From JAQGHR01 sp031411935 (GTDB lineage Bacteria > Planctomycetota > Planctomycetia > Isosphaerales > Isosphaeraceae), in the NCBI GenBank assembly GCA_031411935.1, contig JANOBY010000435.1:1-12865 (forward strand): a DNA stretch of 12,865 nucleotides, given 5' to 3'. Positions within the stretch are counted from its first letter, which is position 1; each line of letters starts with the position of its first letter. Made by a program: the position numbers and the translations under genes. The notes under the pieces are model-generated. The model was not told the DNA's origin and did no database searches. It saw only the letters and a program-made list of their open reading frames with translations. Below, piece by piece: positions 1-5,638 of the stretch.

Positions 1-112
1 CGCCGTTGGGTCCGAGCAGGCCCACGACCTCGCCGCGATCGACGACGAACGAAACGCCGTCGACCGCCACGAAACCGCCGAACCGCTTGACCAGGTTCTC
101 GACAGCGAGCAT
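1..112 (-). CDS. ABC transporter ATP-binding protein (N-terminal fragment)
   Basis: Only the first 37 residues lie in the window, since the gene runs off the left edge. They read MLAVENLVKRFGG, then AVDGVSF, then GEVVGLLGPNG, which is the opening beta-sheet and the start of the Walker A loop (GPNGxGKT/S) of an ABC nucleotide-binding subunit. The protein would hydrolyse ATP on the inner face of the membrane to drive a partner permease, which is not visible. Its ATG shares one base with the TGA of the upstream lipoprotein gene (TGATG), so the two are almost certainly co-translated. The KRFGGFVAVD style fits ABC-2/gliding-type exporters and also LivG-type importers; LptB is less likely but not excluded. 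The family call is very secure, but the substrate class cannot be read from this fragment. Confidence 0.9.
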   Translation of the reverse strand, partial: MLAVENLVKRFGGFVAVDGVSFVVDRGEVVGLLGPNG

Positions 113-945
113 CAGGGCGTCTCGCGGGCCTGGGGATCCCCGGCAGCGGCGGCCACCTGCCTGGCCGTGAGCACCGACTCGACCGGGAACCGCTCGCGGA
201 GCGTGTCCAGGTAGGCGTGGAACTCGCGATCGCTGAGCCTCGTGGCGGGGGAGCCCGAGGCGCGGGCCCGGACCTCGGCGGCCAGGGCGCGGACGCGATA
301 GGCCTCCCTCTCCTCGTCCAACGACCGGCCCCGGGCGGCGAGCGTGGAATGAAGGGCGGGCTCGGAGGGCGCGCCCTCGCGCTGGAGCTGGCTGGGGAGT
401 TCCTCGCTCTGCCAGCGGGTTTCGATGGCCGCGGCGGTCGCGTCCAGGGACGGGCCCAGAACACGGCGGGCTTCCTGGTCCACCAGGCTCGCCACGATCC
501 GGGCCTCGAGCGTCGAACGCGCCAGGCGGACGATCTGCTTGCGCGTGGGCTGGCGGTCGGGGTCGGTGGTCGCCGAGTCCGCGAGCCGGGCCTTGACCGC
601 CGAGGTCAGCTGGGGGAGCGTGACCACCTCGGCCCCCACCTTCGCGATCACCCGCCCTTCCGCCGGGGGAGTCGCGGACATCGCCGGAGGCGCGGGGACC
701 GACTCGGTCACCGCCTGCACCACGTTGGGCTCGGGCTTCTCGGCTTCGGGAGGGGCCGGGACCACGGGCGGCGACGGAGGGGGTTCCGCCACGGTCGGTT
801 CGGGTTCGGGCGACGGCAGGTCCACCGGAGGCGTGGGGGCCCCGTTCACGGGGGCATTCAGACCGGCGGTCAGCTCGGCGCATCCGGAGACGAGTCCGGC
901 CAGCACGATCAGGACAACGGCCATGGGGGGGCGGCTCATCGTCAC
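112..945 (-). CDS. Lipoprotein with Pro-rich linker and SurA-like helical region
   Basis: This is a 277-residue predicted lipoprotein. Residues 1-21 form a signal peptide (Met/Arg start, hydrophobic VVLIVLAGL) ending in the lipobox LVSGC, so Cys22 would be lipidated and the protein membrane-anchored outside the cytoplasm. Residues about 31-95 are a Pro/Glu/Ala linker. From about residue 99 (VIAKVGAEVVTL) there is a helical region that resembles the N-terminal chaperone part of SurA/PpiC-type proteins: a short strand, then PQLTSAVKAR and a series of amphipathic helices. I see no parvulin PPIase domain, so a periplasmic chaperone or substrate-binding role is inference. A very strong AAGGAGGGAG lies 4 nt before the GTG at 945 and 10 nt before an in-frame ATG at 939; either could be the start, a difference of two residues. 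It overlaps the downstream ABC ATPase gene by one base, which suggests a shared export or envelope function. Confidence 0.85.
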   Translation of the reverse strand: MTMSRPPMAVVLIVLAGLVSGCAELTAGLNAPVNGAPTPPVDLPSPEPEPTVAEPPPSPPVVPAPPEAEKPEPNVVQAVTESVPAPPAMSATPPAEGRVIAKVGAEVVTLPQLTSAVKARLADSATTDPDRQPTRKQIVRLARSTLEARIVASLVDQEARRVLGPSLDATAAAIETRWQSEELPSQLQREGAPSEPALHSTLAARGRSLDEEREAYRVRALAAEVRARASGSPATRLSDREFHAYLDTLRERFPVESVLTARQVAAAAGDPQARETP

Positions 946-1154
946 ACTCCCTCCTTGGAGAGCACGAAGGCAGAGGGTCGCGGCCCGACGTGGCCCCGTC
1001 CGATGGGAAGGGCTCGCCAGGCCGACTCGCGGCGGGCGGAGCGCGAGCGCGGACTCTAACCTGAATGGCGGAAATGGACAACGCGAATCGAAGGTTCCGG
1101 CCGACCCGGCAAAATTTGGCCGGATCGAATTGCGGGGCCGACGCGTGTGGACCC

Positions 1155-1184
1155 TTGACCGAGGCCGTCGGGTCCGGTTACGCT
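1155..1184 (+). promoter_or_regulatory. Possible sigma70-type promoter for hpf
   Basis: TTGACC at 1155-1160 and TACGCT at 1179-1184 are separated by 18 nt, about 80 nt upstream of the hpf start. The -35 box matches TTGACA at five of six positions, but the -10 box matches TATAAT at only three. In such GC-rich DNA this is a weak prediction. Confidence 0.25.
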
Positions 1185-1249
1185 TCTTCCAGCGTCGCGG
1201 GTCGATCCTCGATGGATCCGCGACGAGCCCCTAAGTGAGATCGGATCGG

Positions 1250-1255
1250 AAGGAG
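1250..1255 (+). promoter_or_regulatory. Ribosome binding site that fixes the TTG start of hpf
   Basis: AAGGAG lies 7 nt upstream of TTG at 1263. The next in-frame ATG falls deep inside the conserved fold, so this site decides the TTG start. Confidence 0.75.
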
Positions 1256-1262
1256 CGGACGG

Positions 1263-1622
1263 TTGCAGATCGAAATCTCGACCCGCCACGGCACGCTCGG
1301 GTCGGCTCAGCATGCTTACTTGCTCCAAAAAGCAGAGAAGCTGCAAAAATACTTCGGTCGGCTGATGTCGATCGAGGTCGAGGCCGAGCCCATCAAGCAC
1401 GAGTGGCTGATCGGGATTTATGTTTCGGCCGAACACAAGCACGACTTCATCGCCAAGAGCGAGGGGCCGACACCCGAGACGGCGATGGATTCGTGCGTGC
1501 ACAAGGTCGAGGAGCAACTTCGCCGCTACAAGGATCAGGTCCAGAAGCATCACGGAGACATCCCGCAAGGGGGGACTTCACCGAAGCTCCCCGACTTGCC
1601 CGAGGGGCCCCGTCTGATCTGA
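1263..1622 (+). CDS. hpf: Ribosome hibernation promoting factor (short HPF/RaiA family)
   Basis: This 119-residue cytoplasmic protein should bind the 30S decoding region and keep ribosomes inactive when growth slows. The sequence shows the family pattern: first strand MQIEISTRHG, a Lys-rich helix (LLQKAEKLQKYFGRL), central strands (SIEVEAEP, LIGIYVSAEHKHDFIAKSEG), then a helix with AMDSCVHKVEEQLRRYKDQV. Length and the absence of the extra C-terminal dimerisation domain place it with short HPF/YfiA proteins; the last 20 or so residues are a Pro-rich tail. The start is TTG, chosen because AAGGAG sits 7 nt upstream and translation from it gives the exact canonical N-terminus. It is the first gene of a cluster with ptsN, ptsH and ptsI, recalling the hpf-ptsN pairing of proteobacterial rpoN loci, but no rpoN is visible. 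The family assignment is secure. Confidence 0.93.
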   Translation: MQIEISTRHGTLGSAQHAYLLQKAEKLQKYFGRLMSIEVEAEPIKHEWLIGIYVSAEHKHDFIAKSEGPTPETAMDSCVHKVEEQLRRYKDQVQKHHGDIPQGGTSPKLPDLPEGPRLI

Positions 1623-1808
1623 TCGAGCCAAAGTGTCCATTCCCCGAAGCGCCAGAGGCGGTTTACGTCTCGCGAAACGACCCGAAGCCGTTATGAGCGC
1701 CCGCGAGAGACGAGGAGTCCCTCGGCTTGGGCCCACGGCGCCCGCCTTGCGACCAGGACCCCGGGGCCAGGCCCCCTCCGTCGCAGGTGCTGGATGATGG
1801 AGGACCGG

Positions 1809-2276
1809 ATGAAGTTATCGGATTTTGTGGTGAAAGAGGCGATCGTCGTCGACCTTCAGGCGACGAGCAAGGAGCCGGCGATCCGCGAGATCGTCCAGAG
1901 CCTGGCCTCGGCGGGGCGTCTGGCCGACACCGACACCGACAGCGTGGCCAAAGCCATCCTCAACCGCGAGGAGCTGGGATCGACCGGCATCGGCCAGGGC
2001 GTGGCGGTGCCCCACACCCGGCACCCCAAGGCCGAGCGCCTGGTGGGTACCGTGGCCATCTCGCGCAAGGGCGTGGATTTCGCGGCCCTGGACGGCGACC
2101 CCGTGGACATCTTCTTCCTGCTGGTCTCGCCGCCGAATCAGCCCGGCGACCACCTGCGGGCGCTGGAGAACATCTCGCGACACCTGAAGGACGAGAAGTT
2201 CGTGAGCTTCCTGCGGCAGGCCAAGACCCGCGAGGACGTGATCGAGATCCTGGACGAGGCCGACCAGGCCCACTAG
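1809..2276 (+). CDS. ptsN: PTS EIIA component, fructose/nitrogen-regulatory type (PtsN-like)
   Basis: This 155-residue cytoplasmic phosphocarrier accepts phosphate from HPr on a histidine. It begins MKLSDFVVKEAIVVDL, typical of PtsN. The active-site motif GQGVAVPHTRHP places the phosphorylated His at residue 69 of this start. It is followed by the usual core (GVDFAALDGDPVDIFFLLVSP) and the C-terminal helices (HLRALENISRHLKDE, then FLRQAKTREDVIEIL). Two earlier in-frame ATGs (1794, 1797) exist, but GGAGG at 1799-1803 lies 5 nt before the ATG at 1809, so I prefer 1809. No membrane IIB/IIC domain is present, so a regulatory rather than transport role is likely. It lies 186 nt after hpf and 137 nt before ptsH on the same strand, with no clear terminator between them. 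Confidence 0.92.
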   Translation: MKLSDFVVKEAIVVDLQATSKEPAIREIVQSLASAGRLADTDTDSVAKAILNREELGSTGIGQGVAVPHTRHPKAERLVGTVAISRKGVDFAALDGDPVDIFFLLVSPPNQPGDHLRALENISRHLKDEKFVSFLRQAKTREDVIEILDEADQAH

Positions 2277-2413
2277 GCCCGTCCCGCCCGTCGGCCCTGG
2301 CCCGTTCGTTGCGTGCTTCCGGCTCGCGGCGTGCAGGACCCGGGCCCGGAGTTCGCCACCCCGCGTATGCCTGGCTTGAGGCTTGCCGCGATCGCGCATG
2401 AAGGATCCGCAGC

Positions 2414-2764
2414 GTGACCTCCCGCTCCAAGAGGCCGATCGAGTCCCCGATGACCCACGACGAACCGGTCGCACGACGCCAGGTCGAGATCATCAACGCC
2501 CTGGGCCTGCACCTGCGTCCGGCGAGCAAGTTTGCCCGGATGGCCTCCGGTTTTGCTTCGTCTGTGAAAGTTCACTACAACGGCGGCGAATTTAACGGAA
2601 AGAGCATCCTGGACCTGGCGAGCCTCGCGGCGGAATGCGGTACCCAGCTTGAGATCGAAGCCCGGGGGCCGGACGCCGAGTCGGCGGTCCGGGCGCTGAG
2701 CGAGCTGGTCATGGCCCGATTCTACGAGGATGACGACGGTCAGGATGAGGACCCGGCCCCATGA
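2414..2764 (+). CDS. ptsH: Phosphocarrier protein HPr
   Basis: This 116-residue protein carries phosphate from enzyme I to EIIA proteins. The catalytic signature GLHLRPASKFA places the phosphorylated His at residue 33. The regulatory-site motif NGKSILDLASLAAECG has Ser64, exactly 31 residues after the active His, as in His15/Ser46 of B. subtilis HPr. This suggests possible control by an HPr kinase/phosphorylase encoded elsewhere. The GTG start at 2414 has AAGGA 8 nt upstream and gives an N-terminal extension of about 12 residues beyond an alternative ATG at 2450, which has no good ribosome-binding site. The C-terminal tail is unusually acidic (YEDDDGQDED). The stop codon overlaps the ptsI start as ATGA, which implies translational coupling. 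The function is secure but the start is uncertain. Confidence 0.93.
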   Translation: MTSRSKRPIESPMTHDEPVARRQVEIINALGLHLRPASKFARMASGFASSVKVHYNGGEFNGKSILDLASLAAECGTQLEIEARGPDAESAVRALSELVMARFYEDDDGQDEDPAP

Positions 2765-4659
2765 CGTCGCGGGATGCGAGGCCTCGCGGTCGGATCGGTG
2801 CAGCGGGGGGCAAGCCCGCCCGCTCGGCCAGTCTGCGCCCCCGTCCCGCCGACGACGCCCCGCCCTCGGTTGCCCCTCCCCCGGCCCCGGCCATGGAGAT
2901 CCTCTCGGGCATCGCCGTGAGCCCCGGCATCGCCATCGGCCCGGCCATGGTGGTGGATCCCTCGGGCATGAGCCTGCCCAATCGCGCGATCCCGCCCGAG
3001 TCCATCCCCGCCGAGCTCGACCGACTCGAACGGGCCCTGGAAACCGCACGACTCGGCGCCGAATCGGCGGAGGCCGACGCGCGGGCCCGGCTCGGTCCGC
3101 AATATGCCGACATCCTCGCGGCGCACGGGCGGATGGTCTCGGACCCGAGCCTCCGCCGCGACGCACGGGCCCGCGTGGAGGGGCAAGGGGTCGCCGCCGA
3201 GCACGCCGTACGCGACGTGCTTGAGGTGCTAGCCCTGCGGCTCGAAGGCCTGAAGGACGCCCACCTCGCCGCCCGCGCCGCCGACGTCCGCGACATCCAG
3301 AGGCGCATCCTCGACGTCCTCTGCGCCGATCGCGGGGCCGCGCCTCGGGCCTCGGTCGACCCCGACTCTCCGAGCCTGGTCCTGGCCCACGACCTCTCGC
3401 CCAGCGAGACCGCGGTGCTCGACCCCGACGTGGTCCTGGGCTTCGCCACCGAGGCCGGAGGGCGCACCAGCCATACGGCGATCGTGGCCGCCGCCCTGGA
3501 GATCCCCGCCGTGGTCGGACTCGGCCGGTTCCTCGACCGAGCCCGGCTCTGCCGTACCGTGATCATCGACGGCGACGAGGGGCAGGTGGTCCTCGACCCC
3601 GACGCCTCCACCCTGGAACGCTACCGTCGGGCGGCCTCTGAACGCGCCGCCCGGTTCGCCGGGCTGACCCACCTGGCCCCCCTGCCCGCCGAGACCCGCG
3701 ACGGCGTGAGCGTGACCTTGCTGGGCAACATCGAGTTCCCCAACGAGGTCGCGGCCTGCCTGGAACGCGGGGCCGACGGCGTGGGGCTCTATCGCACCGA
3801 ATTCCTCTACCTCAACGCCGACCGCCCCCCCACCGAGGACGAGCAGTTCGCCGCCTACGCCGCCGTGGTCCGCTCGATGCAGGGGCGGCAGGTCACCATC
3901 CGCACGCTCGACCTCGGTGCCGACAAGCTCCCCTCGTACCAGGGCACCGAGTTTGCCTCCAAGAACCCGTTCCTGGGCCTGCGGTCGATCCGGCTTTCTT
4001 TGCGCGACCTCGGCCTGTTCCGCACCCAGCTCCGCGCGATCTTGAGGGCCAGCGCCCTGGGCGACGTGCGCGTGATGTTTCCCCTCATCTCCACGCTGGG
4101 CGAGTTCCGCAAGGCCCGGACCGTGCTCGACCAGGTGGCCGCCGAGCTCGCGGCCGAGGGCGTGGCCGTCCGCTCCGACCTGCCCGTAGGGGCCATGATC
4201 GAGGTGCCAGCCGCCGCCGTGATGGCCGACCGGCTCGCCGCCGAGGTGGACTTCTTCTCCATCGGCACCAACGACCTGATCCAGTACACCCTCGCCGTGG
4301 ACCGCACCGACGAGGCCGTGGCCGACCTCTACAGCGCCGCCGATCCCTCGGTCCTGAGGCTGATCGCCCTGGTAGTCGATGCCGCCAAAAAAGGCGGGAT
4401 CGAGGTCACGGTCTGCGGCAGCATGGGGGGCGAGCCCCTGTACGTGCCGCTTTTGCTCGGCCTGGGGATCCGCCACCTGAGCATGCCCCCGCATCAGCTC
4501 CCCGAGATCAAGCGCGTGATCCGGGCCCTGGATTTGCCCCAGGCCGAGGCGATCGCGCACGAGGCCCTGGCCGGCGAGACTGCCGAGGGGATCGCCGAGA
4601 TCCTCCGCCTCGCCCAGTTCAAGCTGGTGCCCGATGCTCTGGCTCCTCAAGACAAATAG
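2761..4659 (+). CDS. ptsI: Phosphoenolpyruvate--protein phosphotransferase (PTS enzyme I)
   Basis: This 632-residue cytoplasmic enzyme takes phosphate from PEP and passes it to HPr. The N-terminal HPr-binding and phospho-His domain carries GGRTSHTAIVAA, with the active His at residue 238. The C-terminal PEP-binding barrel shows LYRTEFLYL, LDLGADKLPSY, NPFLGLRSIR, MIEVPAAAVMA, DFFSIGTNDLIQYTLAVDR and the catalytic VCGSMGGEP with Cys552. All key residues are present, and there is no GAF domain, so it is not an EI-Ntr (PtsP) form by architecture. The first 44 residues are an Ala/Pro/Arg-rich extension absent from typical enzyme I of about 575 residues; the conserved part begins at Met45 (MEILSGIAVSPGIAIGP, ATG at 2893). 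The upstream start is kept because it overlaps ptsH as ATGA and no Shine-Dalgarno precedes 2893. Confidence 0.95.
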   Translation: MTSRDARPRGRIGAAGGKPARSASLRPRPADDAPPSVAPPPAPAMEILSGIAVSPGIAIGPAMVVDPSGMSLPNRAIPPESIPAELDRLERALETARLGAESAEADARARLGPQYADILAAHGRMVSDPSLRRDARARVEGQGVAAEHAVRDVLEVLALRLEGLKDAHLAARAADVRDIQRRILDVLCADRGAAPRASVDPDSPSLVLAHDLSPSETAVLDPDVVLGFATEAGGRTSHTAIVAAALEIPAVVGLGRFLDRARLCRTVIIDGDEGQVVLDPDASTLERYRRAASERAARFAGLTHLAPLPAETRDGVSVTLLGNIEFPNEVAACLERGADGVGLYRTEFLYLNADRPPTEDEQFAAYAAVVRSMQGRQVTIRTLDLGADKLPSYQGTEFASKNPFLGLRSIRLSLRDLGLFRTQLRAILRASALGDVRVMFPLISTLGEFRKARTVLDQVAAELAAEGVAVRSDLPVGAMIEVPAAAVMADRLAAEVDFFSIGTNDLIQYTLAVDRTDEAVADLYSAADPSVLRLIALVVDAAKKGGIEVTVCGSMGGEPLYVPLLLGLGIRHLSMPPHQLPEIKRVIRALDLPQAEAIAHEALAGETAEGIAEILRLAQFKLVPDALAPQDK

Positions 4660-4800
4660 TTTTTGCCCATCTCACTTGAAGGACTCAAACCCCCAATTTT
4701 GACTGGCCACGCGAAGTCCGAGCTTACGAAGCCTGCGAATCTGGACCGTTGAACTTCGCTCTCCGCCTGTTTTTTGCCGATCGCGTGAAATCCCGTCCGT

Positions 4801-4829
4801 TTGACACCACGAATCACCCTCACGATCCT
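4801..4829 (+). promoter_or_regulatory. Candidate sigma70-type promoter ahead of the DUF2344-ribonuclease pair
   Basis: TTGACA (4801-4806) is a perfect -35 hexamer. After a 17-nt spacer, GATCCT (4824-4829) is a weak -10 box. It lies in the relatively AT-rich spacer after ptsI. A start site about 7 nt further on would fall inside the hairpin described at 4829-4855, so either this promoter or that RNA hairpin, but probably not both, is functional as drawn. Confidence 0.3.
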
Positions 4830-4855
4830 CTTCCCCGGCACGGTGTCGGGGAGGG
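4829..4855 (+). promoter_or_regulatory. Hairpin enclosing the Shine-Dalgarno sequence of the DUF2344 gene
   Basis: Positions 4829-4840 can pair with 4844-4855 over 12 consecutive base pairs (three of them G-U in RNA) around a 3-nt loop. The right arm is TCGGGGAGGG plus the two preceding bases, so it contains the whole Shine-Dalgarno sequence directly before ATG 4856. If it is transcribed, it would block ribosome access unless opened. Confidence 0.4.
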
Positions 4856-5638
4856 ATGAAACCAGAGCCCATGACGGTCGCCACGATCCCCGCACCCGGT
4901 GCCCTTTCCGCGAAGATCCGCCTGCGGTTCGCCAAGCGCGGCGACCTGAGGCTGGTCAGCCATCATGACCTGATGCGCTGCCTGGAGCGGATGCTGAGAC
5001 GGACCGGCCTGCCGGTGGCCCACAGCCAGGGGTTCAATCCCCGCCCCAAGGCGACGTTCGCCCTGGCCATGGCGCTGGGCATCGAGGGCCGCCGCGAGGT
5101 GCTCGACCTGGAGTTGAACGAGCCGATGGAGCCTTCCGAGGTCCTCCTCCGCCTGACGGCCGAGGCACCTCCGGGCTTCGATTTTTTGGAGGCCGAGGCC
5201 CTGGAGCCCGGCCGTGCCGCCCGCGTGGCCAGGGTGTCCTACCGCCTGCCGATCCCCGAGGATCTGCGGCCCCGAACCCGCGACGCCGTGGCGGACCTGT
5301 TATCCCGCGACTCCTGGCCCATCACCCGGCACCGGGGCGACCGCACGTCGGAACTCGACCTGCGTCCGTTCGTGCTGGAGGCCGGATTCGACGACGAGGG
5401 AGCCCTGGTGCTCCTCATGAAGCTCGCCCCCGAAGGTTCGGCCCGCCCCGAGGAAGTCCTGAATGCCCTGGGCCTGCAAGACCTGATGGCGCAGGGCGCG
5501 ATCCTGGTCCGGACCGACGTGGAGCTCGCCCCCAATCCCGAACGCGGGCCTTCGCCCGCCCCCAACCCAATCGCAACGGACGGTAGGCCCTCCGAGCCCC
5601 ACCGACAAGAGCCAAACGCAGAAAGACCGCTCGCATGA
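4856..5638 (+). CDS. DUF2344 / TIGR03936-family radical-SAM-linked protein
   Basis: This is a 260-residue protein of unknown biochemical role. Residues about 20-70 match the family pattern: KIRLRFAKRGDLRLVSHHDLMR, where the Arg/Lys-rich start and SHHDLMRCLER are the usual hallmarks, then RRTGLPVAHSQGFNPRPK and the LGIEGRREVLDLEL segment. The last 40 or so residues are a Pro/Asn-rich, probably disordered tail. In many bacteria this domain follows or is fused to a TIGR03960-type radical SAM protein and lies beside rne/rng; here only the ribonuclease neighbour is present. The ATG at 4856 directly abuts GGGGAGGG, which is too close. The ATG at 4871 is about 15 nt away, so the exact start is uncertain by five residues. 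The stop overlaps the ribonuclease start as ATGA, indicating coupled translation and a probable shared RNA-related role (inference). Confidence 0.85.
   Translation: MKPEPMTVATIPAPGALSAKIRLRFAKRGDLRLVSHHDLMRCLERMLRRTGLPVAHSQGFNPRPKATFALAMALGIEGRREVLDLELNEPMEPSEVLLRLTAEAPPGFDFLEAEALEPGRAARVARVSYRLPIPEDLRPRTRDAVADLLSRDSWPITRHRGDRTSELDLRPFVLEAGFDDEGALVLLMKLAPEGSARPEEVLNALGLQDLMAQGAILVRTDVELAPNPERGPSPAPNPIATDGRPSEPHRQEPNAERPLA

Larger units (their letters stand above)
946..1262. other. Divergent intergenic spacer (lipoprotein gene / hpf)
   Basis: This 317-bp stretch separates divergently transcribed genes and must carry promoters in both directions. I see no convincing coding sequence; the open frames crossing it are overlaps from neighbouring genes. 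It holds a CCGGCC (1097-1102) / GGCCGG (1118-1123) inverted repeat around an A/T-rich AAAATTT core, a weak promoter-like pair toward hpf, and Shine-Dalgarno sequences at both edges. Confidence 0.6.

Noticed and set aside
1..112. Assigning the ABC ATPase as LptB because it neighbours hpf-ptsN
   Set aside because: The gene is divergent from hpf and cut after 37 residues; the visible residues fit several ABC subfamilies equally well.
1747..1784. GGGGCC-A-GGCCCC-like GC-rich dyad in the hpf-ptsN spacer as a terminator
   Set aside because: The possible loop is too small, there is no following T-run, and GC-only dyads are frequent in this DNA.
3229..4650. Long antisense frame (473 codons) opposite ptsI
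   Set aside because: It mirrors the codon pattern of a clearly real enzyme I gene; it is His/Gly/Gln-rich with no domain signature, as expected of a frame opposite GC-rich coding DNA.
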